Assembly: GCA_010030955.1 (NCBI GenBank)
Contig: RHBP01000013.1
Span: 1-19,500, forward strand
Source: Synechococcaceae bacterium WBB_10_009
Lineage (GTDB): Bacteria; Cyanobacteriota; Cyanobacteriia; PCC-6307; Cyanobiaceae
Length of the DNA: 19,500 nucleotides
Direction of reading: 5' to 3'
Part shown: positions 7,080 through 14,534 of the stretch, piece by piece
How positions within the stretch are numbered: the first letter of the stretch is position 1
Layout of the letters: each line of letters begins with the position of its first letter
The notes under the pieces: generated by a model
The model's database searches: none
Told to the model about the DNA's origin: nothing
Seen by the model: the letters and a program-made list of their open reading frames with translations, nothing else
Position numbers and translations under genes: made by a program

Positions 7080-8377
7080 TGGGGGCACCGGACCCCGGCA
7101 GCCTCCACCTGCGGCTGCCCCGCAGCCTGCTGGACCCCGGCCTGCAGCAGCTGGGCTGCGGCGACGCCGATGGCCTGGTGGCCGTGCGGCTGCAGCTGCA
7201 GGACGGCCGCATCGCGGCGATCACCCCGCTGGCCACGCCATTCAATCCAACGGCGCCGCTGCCCCTGGCGATCACGCCGCCGGTGGACCCCCACGTGCAC
7301 CTGGACAAGGCCTTCAGCTGGGGGGGCTTCCCCAACCGTGAGGGCACCATGGCGGCGGCCCTGGCCCTCAACCTGCGGGAGGGGGAGCAGCGCACGCGCG
7401 ACCAGGTGCTGGAACGGGGCGAGCGCGCCCTGGACCAGGCCTGGCGCTACGGCCTGCGGGGGCTGCGCAGCCATGTGGACAGCGGGGGCCCCTGCGCCGA
7501 CCCCAGCTGGGCGGCCCTGCTGGAGCTGCAGCGGCGCTGGGCCGGTCGGGTGGCGCTGCAATTGGTGGCCCTCGCCCCCCTGCCGCACTGGCAGAGCGCC
7601 GAGGGGCAGCGCCTGGCCCGGCGGGTGGCCAGCGGCGGCGGCCTGTTGGGGGGTGTGCTGGGGCCCCCCTACCCGCGCCGGCGGGCCGACCGCAGCGCCC
7701 TGCGGAGCCTGCTGGAGCTGGCGGCCGAGCTGGGTTGTGGCGTGGATCTGCACGTGGATGAGGCCGCCACGGCCCCGGCCCATGGGCTGCACACCTTGGT
7801 GACCCTGCTGGAGCAGCACCGCCCGCCTGTGCCGATCACCTGCAGCCACGCCAGCAGCATGGGGTTGCTGGCGCCGGAGCCGCAGCGTCGCCTGGCGGAA
7901 CGCATGGCCGCCCTGGGGGTGGCGGTGGTGACGCTCCCCACCACCAACTTTTGGCTGCTGGGCCGCCGGGGCGAGCTCACCGCGCCGGAGCGGCCCCTGG
8001 CGCCCGTGCGGGCCCTGCAGCGCGCCGGGGTGCCCGTGGCCCTGGGGGCTGACAACGTGCAGGACCCCTGGTACCCGGGGGGCGACTTCGACCCCCTGGC
8101 GCTGCTGCGGCTCAGCCACCGCGCTGCCCACAGCAGCCTCTGGAGCCGCCAGGGGTTGATGCCGTTCACCACCGTGCCGGCGCGGCTGCTGGGCCTGCCC
8201 TGGGATGGGGTGCTGCGCCCCGGCGCCCCGGCCGACCTGCTGATCACCAATGCCCACAGCTGGAGCGACTTGCTGGCCCGGCCGCCCCAGCGGCGGGTGC
8301 TGCGGGCGGGCCGGTGGCTGGAGCCACCCAACTGCCAGCAGCCCGATGCCGTCCTTGCCAGCCTGGGGAGCAGCTGA
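7079..8377 (+). CDS. Metal-dependent amidohydrolase, cytosine-deaminase (CodA)-like
   Basis: A 432-residue amidohydrolase of the cytosine deaminase group: a TIM barrel with one metal ion that deaminates or hydrolyses cyclic or amide substrates. All expected metal and catalytic positions can be read: His72 and His74 (HVHLDK), SHVD at 131-134, His225 and Glu228 (DLHVDE), His257 (CSHASS), Asp325 (GADN) and the DPWYPGG signature at 329-335. The glutamine that E. coli CodA uses to bind the cytosine ring (in QIVAFPQ, by my recollection) aligns here with a non-glutamine stretch, QLVALAPLP. Cytosine may therefore not be the substrate, and I give no symbol. It is coupled by TGATG to the DUF4359 gene and followed after 14 bases by an FAD oxidase. 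Family is confident; substrate is unknown. Confidence 0.82.
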   Translation: MGAPDPGSLHLRLPRSLLDPGLQQLGCGDADGLVAVRLQLQDGRIAAITPLATPFNPTAPLPLAITPPVDPHVHLDKAFSWGGFPNREGTMAAALALNLREGEQRTRDQVLERGERALDQAWRYGLRGLRSHVDSGGPCADPSWAALLELQRRWAGRVALQLVALAPLPHWQSAEGQRLARRVASGGGLLGGVLGPPYPRRRADRSALRSLLELAAELGCGVDLHVDEAATAPAHGLHTLVTLLEQHRPPVPITCSHASSMGLLAPEPQRRLAERMAALGVAVVTLPTTNFWLLGRRGELTAPERPLAPVRALQRAGVPVALGADNVQDPWYPGGDFDPLALLRLSHRAAHSSLWSRQGLMPFTTVPARLLGLPWDGVLRPGAPADLLITNAHSWSDLLARPPQRRVLRAGRWLEPPNCQQPDAVLASLGSS

Positions 8378-8391
8378 ATCCGGCGCCGCCC

Positions 8392-9804
8392 ATGGGATCC
8401 CACCTGCCCCAGGCCCTGCCGGCCCCCCTGCCGCCCCCCGCCGATCCCCAGCGGCTGGATGCCCTGGCGGCGGATCTGCGGGCCGCCGGGATGGAGCCGC
8501 TGCGTGGTGCCGGCCCCTTGGCGGGCCTGGCGGCCGATGGCTTTGTGTATTCGCCGGTGTTGCAGCCGCTGCTGCAGGGCTTGGCGCCCCAGCTGGGGGT
8601 GCGGGCCCAGAGCACCGAACAGGTGCGGCAGGTGGCGGCGGCCTGCGCCCGCCACGGCGTCAGCCTCACCCTGCGCGGCGCCGGCACGGGCAACTACGGC
8701 CAGGCGGTGCCCCTGGCGGGCGGATTGGTGCTGGAGTTGAGCGGCTTGACGCGCCTGCGGAGCTTGGATCCCCACACGGGGGTGTTCACTGCTGAGGCGG
8801 CGATGCCCCTGGCGGAGCTGGAGCAGCGCTTGCAGGCCCAGGGCCGCGAACCGCGGCTGCTGCCCAGCACCGTGCGCAGCGCCAGCCTGGCGGGCTATGT
8901 GGCCGGCGGCTCCAGCGGCATCGGCTCGCTGCGCTGGGGCTTCCTGCGCGACCCCGGCCACCTGTTGGGGCTGGAGCTGGTGACCCTGGAGCCCGAGCCG
9001 CGGCTGCTGCAGCTCGATGCCGCCGCCGCCGCCGCCATCAACCACGCCTACGGCTGCAACGGCATCATCACCGCCCTCACCATGGCCAGCGCCGCGGCGG
9101 TGCCCTGGTGGCAGCTGGTGGTGGCGTTCGAGCGTTGGGATGATGCCCTGGCGGCGGCCCAGCGGTTGCCGGCCACGGCCCTGCTGCTGCAGAGCCTCTG
9201 TGTGCTGGAGGGGCCGATCACCCCCCTGCTGCCCTGGCCCCAGGGCTGCCCAGCCGGCATGGCCGGTCAACACCGGCTGCTGCTGCTGGCGGCCCCTGAC
9301 GCCCTGCCGGCGCTGGGGGCGCTGCTGCCGGCCCTGGGGGGCACCCTGCTGTGGCAGGCGCCCCAGGGGGAGAGCCGCGGTGTGCCGCTGCGGGAACTCA
9401 CCTGGAACCACACCACCCTGCACGCCCGCGCCCAGGAGCCCGGGTTCACCTACCTGCAGCTGCTGCTGCCCCAGCCGGAGGGGGCGGCCCTGGCGGCCCT
9501 GCGCCAGCGTTGGGGCGCCGATCTGCTCTGGCACCTGGAGGGGGTGCGGGGCTTTGGCCAGCAGCGCCTGGCCTGCCTGCCGCTGGTGCGCTGGCGGGGG
9601 CGCGAGGCGCTGCAGCAGCTGATCGACCATGCCCTGGAGCTGGGCTGCCTGCTGTTCAACCCCCACGCCATCACCGTGGAGGAGGGGGGGCTGGGGGTGG
9701 TGGACGCCGACCAGGTGGCCGCCAAGGCCGCCTACGACCCGGCGGGCCTGCTCAACCCTGGCAAGCTGCGGGGCTGGTGGGAGCGGCCCCAAGCGCCTGG
9801 CTGA
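8392..9804 (+). CDS. FAD-binding oxidoreductase (GlcD / PCMH-type)
   Basis: A 470-residue flavoprotein of the glycolate-oxidase-subunit-D / vanillyl-alcohol-oxidase superfamily. The FAD-binding PCMH domain covers about residues 65-230. RGAGTGNYGQ at 95-104 is the pyrophosphate-binding turn, and AGYVAGGSSGIGSLRWG at 167-183 is the second FAD segment. The C-terminus has the family ending with NPHAITVEEGG and YDPAGLLNPGKL. No Cys-rich iron-sulfur domain is fused. The substrate is not evident; 2-hydroxy acids or sugar acids are usual for the family. The frame is open back to 8314, overlapping the amidohydrolase, but the ATG at 8392 (MGSHLPQ) sits 14 bases after that gene's stop and suits an operon. 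It converges on the pentapeptide-repeat gene with a seven-base gap and no terminator between. Confidence 0.82.
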   Translation: MGSHLPQALPAPLPPPADPQRLDALAADLRAAGMEPLRGAGPLAGLAADGFVYSPVLQPLLQGLAPQLGVRAQSTEQVRQVAAACARHGVSLTLRGAGTGNYGQAVPLAGGLVLELSGLTRLRSLDPHTGVFTAEAAMPLAELEQRLQAQGREPRLLPSTVRSASLAGYVAGGSSGIGSLRWGFLRDPGHLLGLELVTLEPEPRLLQLDAAAAAAINHAYGCNGIITALTMASAAAVPWWQLVVAFERWDDALAAAQRLPATALLLQSLCVLEGPITPLLPWPQGCPAGMAGQHRLLLLAAPDALPALGALLPALGGTLLWQAPQGESRGVPLRELTWNHTTLHARAQEPGFTYLQLLLPQPEGAALAALRQRWGADLLWHLEGVRGFGQQRLACLPLVRWRGREALQQLIDHALELGCLLFNPHAITVEEGGLGVVDADQVAAKAAYDPAGLLNPGKLRGWWERPQAPG

Positions 9805-9811
9805 TCGGCCC

Positions 9812-10330
9812 TCAGCAGCCGAGGCTGGTGCGGGTGTCGGCGCCGGTGGTGGGGTTGGTGCCGCGGGCCACGGCGCAGAGCAGCCGTTGGTCCACCCGAT
9901 CCAGCAGGGCATCGCTGAAGTCGGCGTTGTCGATCTGGGCGCCGCTGAAGCTGCCGCCGGAGGCGATCACCCCCACCAGCACCGCCCCCCGCAGGTCGGT
10001 GTGGCTCATGTCGGTGCGGTCCATCAGGGCATCGGAGAGGTCGGCGCCGCTGAAGTTGGCCTCCGGGAAGGCCCCCTGGGTGAGGATCGCGCCGTGCAGG
10101 TTGGCGCCGGCGAAGTTGGCCCCCTTGCCCACGGCCCCCGCGAAGGAGCTGTTGGCCAGTTGCTGGCCGGAGAAGTCCTTGCCGCTCTGGTTGGTGAGGG
10201 TGTAGTCCACCGTGTCCTGGAAGTCGGCGGCGGCGGCGGTTGGCACGGCGGGCCCGGCCAGGCCCACGACGGCCAGCAGCAGGCTGGCCAACAGGCCCAG
10301 GAGCCAGGGGGCGGTGTGGCGGCGGTCCAT
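9812..10330 (-). CDS. Pentapeptide-repeat protein with signal peptide, probably thylakoid-lumenal
   Basis: A 172-residue exported pentapeptide-repeat protein. Residues 1-35 form a signal peptide: DRRH, a hydrophobic core (WLLGLLASLLLAVVGLAG) and a probable cleavage after AAAA at 32-35. The twin arginine hints at Tat export but lacks the full motif. From about residue 52 to 145 runs an A(N/D)(F/L)xx array (ANFAG ANLHG; ANFSG ADLSD; TDLRG; ADFSD ALLDR) expected to fold as a right-handed beta-helix. The ending, with Cys152 (LCAVARGTNPTTGADTR) and the terminal Cys172 (SLGC), resembles lumenal pentapeptide proteins of cyanobacteria and chloroplasts, where these cysteines may pair. Its biochemical role is unknown. 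ATG 10330 is chosen over an upstream extension into folC. It lies 19 bases after folC, as the last gene of the argD-folC unit. Confidence 0.85.
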   Translation of the reverse strand: MDRRHTAPWLLGLLASLLLAVVGLAGPAVPTAAAADFQDTVDYTLTNQSGKDFSGQQLANSSFAGAVGKGANFAGANLHGAILTQGAFPEANFSGADLSDALMDRTDMSHTDLRGAVLVGVIASGGSFSGAQIDNADFSDALLDRVDQRLLCAVARGTNPTTGADTRTSLGC

Positions 10331-10349
10331 GGCCCTGGGGCGTCTGCGT

Positions 10350-11582
10350 TCAGTCTGTCGCCTCCAGCAGGGGCAGCAGCTCCGCCACCAGGTAGAGCGA
10401 GCCGCAGGCCACCGGCAGGGCCGCACTGGCCACCAGCCAGTGGAGGTTGTCGGCCAGGCCCGCCGCCGCGGGCTCGAGGGGCAGCCCCGTGGCGGCCTGC
10501 AGGTCTTCGGCACTCCAGCTGGGGTGCTCCGGCAGGGCCAGCACCCGGGCCTGATCCCCCGGCCGCAGCAGGGTTTGCAGCAGCTGCGGGGCATCCTTGT
10601 GGCGCTGCATGGCGATCAACCAGCGGCGCGTCGCGGCCGGGGCTGCGGTTTCGGCGGGGCCCTGGGCATCCAGCTCCCGGCGCAGGGCCGCCGCCGCCGG
10701 CGGGTTGTGGGCCCCATCCAGCAGCAGGGGCCTGCCCTGGAATCGGTGCAGCGCCAGCCTTCCGGGCCAACGGGCCTCCTGCAGGCCCCGTTGGATGGCG
10801 GCGGCGGTGATGGGCCAGCCCAGCTCCGCCAGGGCTTCGGCGGCGGCCACCGCCACGGCGCCGTTGTGGCGTTGCAGCTCCCCCCGCAGCCCCAGCTGGG
10901 GCCCACCGGCCGAGGGCGGTGGCAGCGGCTCCACCCAGCGCAGCGGGCAGCCGTGCCGCTGGGCCTGCTGCTCCAGCACCGCTGCCGCCTCCGGCGCCTG
11001 GGGGCCGCTCACCGCCCGCCCGCCCGCATGCAGCACGCCGGCCTTTTCCGTGGCGATTCGCCCCAGGGTGGGCCCCAGGGCTTCGGTGTGGTCGAGGCCG
11101 ATGCTGGCGAAGGCCAGCACCGATCGCCGGGGGTGCACGGTGGTGGCATCCAGGCGCCCCCCCAGGCCCACCTCCAGCACCGCCAGCTCCACCTGGGCCT
11201 CGGCGAAGGCCACGAAGGCGGCGGCCGTCACCAGCTCAAATGGGGTGAGGTCGTGGCGCAGGGCCAGGGGTTGCAGCTCCTGCAGCAGGCGCCGCAGCTC
11301 CGCCTCTGCAATCAACCCGCCCGGCAGGCGGATGCGCTCGCACCAGCTCAGCAGATGGGGGGAGGTGTAAAGCCCGCAGCGGATGCCGGCGGCGCTGGCG
11401 ATGCGCTCCACCATGGTGCTGATGGAGCCTTTGCCGTTGGTGCCCGCCACCTGCACGGCGGCAAAGCGCCGCTCCGGATGGCCCAGTTCCGCCAGGGCCC
11501 CCTGCAGCCGCTCCAGCCCCAGGTCGACGCCCCGGCGGCTGAACGGGGCGATCAGGTCGCCGAAGGGGTCGCGGCCTGGCAT
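10350..11582 (-). CDS. folC: Folylpolyglutamate / dihydrofolate synthase
   Basis: FolC joins glutamate to dihydropteroate (making dihydrofolate) and extends polyglutamate tails on folates, using ATP in the cytoplasm. It belongs to the Mur-ligase superfamily. The 410-residue protein is near the usual 420. It shows the Mur-type P-loop AGTNGKGSIS (about 46-55), the conserved TSPHL at 73-77, and the C-terminal LLDGAHNP motif of the ligase domain. The start ATG 11582 lies 31 bases inside the end of argD, in another frame, and conserved sequence (FGDLIAPFSRRGVDLGLERL) begins within ten residues. The overlap is therefore real unless a rarer internal start is used. It is followed at 19 bases by the pentapeptide-repeat gene. 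Confidence 0.94.
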   Translation of the reverse strand: MPGRDPFGDLIAPFSRRGVDLGLERLQGALAELGHPERRFAAVQVAGTNGKGSISTMVERIASAAGIRCGLYTSPHLLSWCERIRLPGGLIAEAELRRLLQELQPLALRHDLTPFELVTAAAFVAFAEAQVELAVLEVGLGGRLDATTVHPRRSVLAFASIGLDHTEALGPTLGRIATEKAGVLHAGGRAVSGPQAPEAAAVLEQQAQRHGCPLRWVEPLPPPSAGGPQLGLRGELQRHNGAVAVAAAEALAELGWPITAAAIQRGLQEARWPGRLALHRFQGRPLLLDGAHNPPAAAALRRELDAQGPAETAAPAATRRWLIAMQRHKDAPQLLQTLLRPGDQARVLALPEHPSWSAEDLQAATGLPLEPAAAGLADNLHWLVASAALPVACGSLYLVAELLPLLEATD

Positions 11583-12790
11583 GCCAGCAATGCACGCTCC
11601 AGCTTGCGCACCGCCAGGCGAATGTGGCGCGGCTGGATGGTGAGGGGCGGCACAAAGCGCACCACATTGGTGCCGGCGGGCACCAGCAGCAGGCCCTCCT
11701 CCATGGCGGCCTTCACCACGGCGATGGCGCTGGGGCCTTCGGGCCGCAGCACCAGGCCCTGCAGCAGCCCCCAGCCGCGGGCGCCTTCGGCCACATCGCT
11801 GTGGCGGCTGGCCAGGTCGGCGAGGGAGCGCTGCAGCAGTTGGCCCATGGCGTCGGCATGGGCGGGCAGGTTGCGGCGGCTGAGCTGTTCGGCAATGGTG
11901 AGGCCGGCGCGGCAGGCCATCGGGTTGCCGCCGAAGGTGCTGGCGTGCTCGCCGGGTTGCAGGTGATCGGCGCTGCCCTTCACGCAGAGGGCTCCGATCG
12001 GGAAGCCACCGCCAAGGCCCTTGGCCAGGGTGAAGGCATCGGGTTCCACCCCCAGCTTCTGGTAGCCCCAGAGGCGGCCGCTGCGGCCCACCCCCACCTG
12101 CACCTCATCGAAGATCAACAGGATCTTGTGCTGATCGCAGAGCTCGCGCACCCGCTGGAAGAAGACGGGGTCGCCGGGGTTGACGCCCCCCTCCCCCTGC
12201 AGGGGCTCCAGCAGCACCGCCGCCACCCGCGGCCCCTCCGCTTCGCAGCGCTGCAGCAGCGCCTCAAAGGCGGCGGTGTCGTTGTAGGGGAAGTAGCGGA
12301 AGCCCTGCACCATGGGCTCAAACCCCTGGTGGTATTTGGGTTGGCCCGTGGCGGTCACCGCCGCCAGGGTGCGGCCGTGGAAGCTGGCCTGGGCGCTGAG
12401 GATCAGCGGGCCCCGCTCGGTGCTGGTGTCGATGCCCCGCACCAGGTGGCCGTGCTTGCGGGCCAGCTTGATGGCGGCTTCGTTGGCCTCGGCGCCGGAA
12501 TTGCAGAAGAACACCCGATCGGCGCAGCTGTTGGCGCTGATCCAGGCGGCCAGCTGCTCCTGCTCCGGAATCCGGTAGAGGTTGGACACGTGCTGCAGCT
12601 TGCGCAGCTGGCGGTTCAGGGCCTTGCGCAGGGGCCTGCTGCTGTGGCCCAGGGTGCAGACAGCGATGCCCGCCACCCCATCGAGGTAGCGCTTGCCGTG
12701 GCTATCCCACACCCAGACGCCGCGGCCCCGCACCAGTTCCAGGGGAAACCGCCCGTAGGTGTTCATCACCGCCGAGTGGGCGGGCGACAC
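11552..12790 (-). CDS. argD: Acetylornithine aminotransferase
   Basis: ArgD is a class III, PLP-dependent aminotransferase that converts N-acetylglutamate semialdehyde to N-acetylornithine in arginine synthesis. Visible motifs are FCNSGAEANEAAIKLARKHG at 95-114 for cofactor phosphate binding, SFHGRT at 136-141, LLEPLQGEGGV, IFDEVQVGVGRSG at 226-238 with the PLP-contacting Asp, and TLAKGLGGGFPIGA at 254-267 with the Schiff-base lysine at about 257. The frame runs back to 12883, but that would place it inside tRNA-Leu(CAA). I choose GTG 12790 (giving a 412-residue protein) because the homologous block AVMNTYGRFPLEL would otherwise be cut; ATG 12766 is the main alternative. Neither has a good Shine-Dalgarno sequence. 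It overlaps folC by 31 bases. Related class III enzymes (ornithine or GABA transaminases) are less likely. Confidence 0.92.
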   Translation of the reverse strand: MSPAHSAVMNTYGRFPLELVRGRGVWVWDSHGKRYLDGVAGIAVCTLGHSSRPLRKALNRQLRKLQHVSNLYRIPEQEQLAAWISANSCADRVFFCNSGAEANEAAIKLARKHGHLVRGIDTSTERGPLILSAQASFHGRTLAAVTATGQPKYHQGFEPMVQGFRYFPYNDTAAFEALLQRCEAEGPRVAAVLLEPLQGEGGVNPGDPVFFQRVRELCDQHKILLIFDEVQVGVGRSGRLWGYQKLGVEPDAFTLAKGLGGGFPIGALCVKGSADHLQPGEHASTFGGNPMACRAGLTIAEQLSRRNLPAHADAMGQLLQRSLADLASRHSDVAEGARGWGLLQGLVLRPEGPSAIAVVKAAMEEGLLLVPAGTNVVRFVPPLTIQPRHIRLAVRKLERALLACQAATPSAT

Positions 12791-12807
12791 CTGTGGCGGC
12801 GGGGTGA

Positions 12808-12889
12808 TGGGAGCGGTGGGACTCGAACCCACATGCCCGAAGGCGCTCGATTTTGAGTCGAGTCCGTCTACCAATTCCGGCACGCTCCC
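12808..12889 (-). tRNA. tRNA-Leu (anticodon CAA)
   Basis: On the minus strand the acceptor stem GGGAGCG pairs with CGCTCCC, with discriminator A. The D-arm contains GGAATTGGTAGAC. The anticodon stem CTCGA/TCGAG encloses loop CTCAAAA, so the anticodon is CAA, decoding UUG. A class II variable arm (GCCTTCGGGC) and T-arm GTGGG-TTCGAGT-CCCAC follow. CCA is not encoded. It sits between murA (40 bases upstream) and argD (17 bases downstream of the tRNA 3' end) on the same strand. Confidence 0.96.
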
Positions 12890-12894
12890 GCGGT

Positions 12895-12913
12895 GCCGAC
12901 TCTAAAAGTCGGC
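12895..12913 (-). other. Perfect inverted repeat between murA and tRNA-Leu(CAA)
   Basis: GCCGAC and GTCGGC form a six-base-pair hairpin around a seven-base loop (TTTTAGA on the minus strand), ending five bases before the tRNA 5' end. There is no T-run after the stem, so it is not a standard terminator. The loop could instead carry a -10-like TTTAGA for the tRNA, or the hairpin may assist processing of a murA-tRNA transcript. The role is uncertain. Confidence 0.35.
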
Positions 12914-12929
12914 CGGGCGGATCGAAGCC

Positions 12930-14225
12930 TCAGCCCACGCGGCGGATCGAGGCGCCGACGCTGTTGAGCTTGCCCTCCAGGTCGGCGTAGCCGCGGTCGA
13001 GGTATTCGAGACCCTGCACGCTGGTGATGCCTTCGGCCGCCAGGCCCGCCAGCACCATGGCGGCGGAGGCCCGCAGGTCGCTGCCCTGCACCGGGGCACC
13101 GCTCAGGCGGCTGACGCCCTCCACGAAGGCGGTGTTGCCCTGCATGCGGATGGCGGCCCCCATGCGCTGCAGCTCGGCCACGTGCTGCAGGCGGTTTTCA
13201 AAAATGTTCTCGGTGATCACGCTGGTGCCGCTGGCGGTGGCCAGCAGGCTCATGAACGGGGCCTGCAGGTCGGTGGGGAAGCCCGGGAAGGGTTGGGTGC
13301 GCAGGTCAACGGCGCGCACCTCCTTGGCGGCGATGGTCACGCAGGTGCCGTCGATGTCCAGCTGGCAGCCGGCCTCCTCCAACTTGGTGAGCACGGCACG
13401 CAGGTGGTCGCTGATCACGGGCGCCACGCTGAGGGTGGAGCGGGTGATGGCGGCCGCCAGCAGGAAGGTGCCCGCTTCGATGCGGTCGGGGATCACGGCG
13501 TAGTCGGCGCCGTGCAGCCGCTCCACACCCACGATCGTGATGGTGGGGGTGCCGGCACCGCGCACCTTGGCCCCCATGGCCAGCAGCAGACCGGCCAGGT
13601 CGACCACTTCGGGCTCGAGGGCGGCGTTTTCGATCACCGTTTCGCCCTGGGCCAGGGCGGCCGCCATCATGAGGGTTTCGGTGGCGCCCACGCTGGGGCA
13701 GTCGAGGTGGATGCGCCCCCCGCGCAGCCGGTGGCCGCGGCCGGGCACCACCGCCGACACCACGCCGTGCTCGATCGTGACCTGCGCCCCCAGGGCCTTG
13801 AGGCCTTTGACGTGCTCCACCACCGGGCGGGTGCCGATCTGGCAGCCACCGGGCAGGGGCACCCGGGCGATCCCCAGGCGGGCCAGCAGCGGGCCGATGC
13901 AGAAGAAGCTGGCCCGCAGGCTGTTCACCAGCTCGTAGGGGGGTGCCGATTGGTTCAGCCCCGAGCCGTCCATCTCCAGGCTGTCGCTGCCGCGCCGCAC
14001 GCCCACCCCCAGGGAGATGAGGATGTCGGCCATCCCCTGGATGTCGGTGAGGGGAGGAATGTTGCGCAGCCGCAGCTGGTCTTCGGTGAGCAGGCTGGCG
14101 GCCATCAGCACCAGCGCTGAGTTCTTGGCGCCGCTCACCCGCAACACGCCGGAGAGCTGCCGGCCGCCGGCGATCTCAAGTTGAGGGTTGAGAATCTGCT
14201 GAGACGGGACAACAGCGACGGTCAT
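12930..14225 (-). CDS. murA: UDP-N-acetylglucosamine 1-carboxyvinyltransferase
   Basis: MurA transfers enolpyruvate from PEP to UDP-GlcNAc, the committed step of peptidoglycan precursor synthesis, in the cytoplasm. The 431-residue protein is the family's usual length. It shows SGAKNSAL at 31-38 with the Lys/Asn pair of the active site, the catalytic-loop Cys128 in GGCQIGTRPVVEHVKGL (the fosfomycin-reactive cysteine of the family), DCPSVGATETLMMAA, AVIPDRIEAGTFL and PFPGFPTDLQAP. Having Cys rather than Asp in the loop predicts fosfomycin sensitivity at this residue. The frame extends back to 14282, but ATG 14225 (MTVAVVPSQQ) leaves a short leader before the conserved LEIAGG. It is the first gene of the minus-strand run continuing into tRNA-Leu, argD, folC and the pentapeptide-repeat gene. 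Confidence 0.96.
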   Translation of the reverse strand: MTVAVVPSQQILNPQLEIAGGRQLSGVLRVSGAKNSALVLMAASLLTEDQLRLRNIPPLTDIQGMADILISLGVGVRRGSDSLEMDGSGLNQSAPPYELVNSLRASFFCIGPLLARLGIARVPLPGGCQIGTRPVVEHVKGLKALGAQVTIEHGVVSAVVPGRGHRLRGGRIHLDCPSVGATETLMMAAALAQGETVIENAALEPEVVDLAGLLLAMGAKVRGAGTPTITIVGVERLHGADYAVIPDRIEAGTFLLAAAITRSTLSVAPVISDHLRAVLTKLEEAGCQLDIDGTCVTIAAKEVRAVDLRTQPFPGFPTDLQAPFMSLLATASGTSVITENIFENRLQHVAELQRMGAAIRMQGNTAFVEGVSRLSGAPVQGSDLRASAAMVLAGLAAEGITSVQGLEYLDRGYADLEGKLNSVGASIRRVG

Positions 14226-14304
14226 TGCTTCGGCGTCCCGCCTAGGGAGCCCCATCCTGACAACTGCTTTTGAGACCGGCAAGACGTCCGGCCTCGGAAC
14301 TGGC

Positions 14305-14332
14305 TTGGTGGGCCGGGGTGATGGGGTACATT
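14305..14332 (+). promoter_or_regulatory. Possible promoter for tRNA-Leu(CAG)
   Basis: TTGGTG (14305-14310) and TACATT (14327-14332), 16 bases apart, match three and four of six consensus bases. They lie 35 bases before the tRNA in the 142-base divergent gap shared with murA. The match is weak; position is the main support. Confidence 0.3.
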
Positions 14333-14367
14333 TTGCGAGTCGCCAACCGGCGATTCACGCCCACCAC

Positions 14368-14451
14368 GCGGATGTGGCGGAATTGGTAGACGCGCTAGTT
14401 TCAGGTACTAGTGGCAGCAATGTCGTGGGAGTTCAAGTCTCCCCATCCGCA
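14368..14451 (+). tRNA. tRNA-Leu (anticodon CAG)
   Basis: The acceptor stem GCGGATG pairs with CATCCGC, with discriminator A at 14451. The D-arm contains GGAATTGGTAGAC. The anticodon stem CTAGT/ACTAG encloses loop TTCAGGT, so the anticodon is CAG, decoding CUG, the leucine codon that visibly dominates these genes. A class II variable arm and T-arm GGGAG-TTCAAGT-CTCCC follow. CCA is not encoded. Unlike tRNA-Leu(GAG), it is followed by a strong terminator. Confidence 0.96.
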
Positions 14452-14458
14452 CTCGAAG

Positions 14459-14487
14459 GCCTTCCTCATTGCGAGGAAGGCTTTTTT
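14459..14487 (+). terminator. Rho-independent terminator after tRNA-Leu(CAG)
   Basis: A nine-base-pair stem GCCTTCCTC/GAGGAAGGC with loop ATTGC is followed directly by six T residues. It starts eight bases after the tRNA and separates it from the protein genes that follow. This is the clearest intrinsic terminator in the window. Confidence 0.92.
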
Positions 14488-14534
14488 GTTGTCCCTGCCG
14501 CGAGCCCGCGGTGTTTGTTCCCGATGTCCTTCCC

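Noticed and set aside
7669..9912. 747-codon open frame on the minus strand
   Set aside because: Antisense to the amidohydrolase and FAD oxidase, both of which have full family motifs. The product is Gln/Gly/Arg-rich with no recognisable domain.
10212..11966. 584-codon open frame on the plus strand
   Set aside because: Antisense to folC, the end of argD and the start of the pentapeptide-repeat gene; low-complexity Gln/Gly/Arg-rich translation with no domain.
12791..12883. N-terminal extension of argD from ATG 12883
   Set aside because: It would translate tRNA-Leu(CAA) sequence; the ArgD family sequence begins just after 12790.
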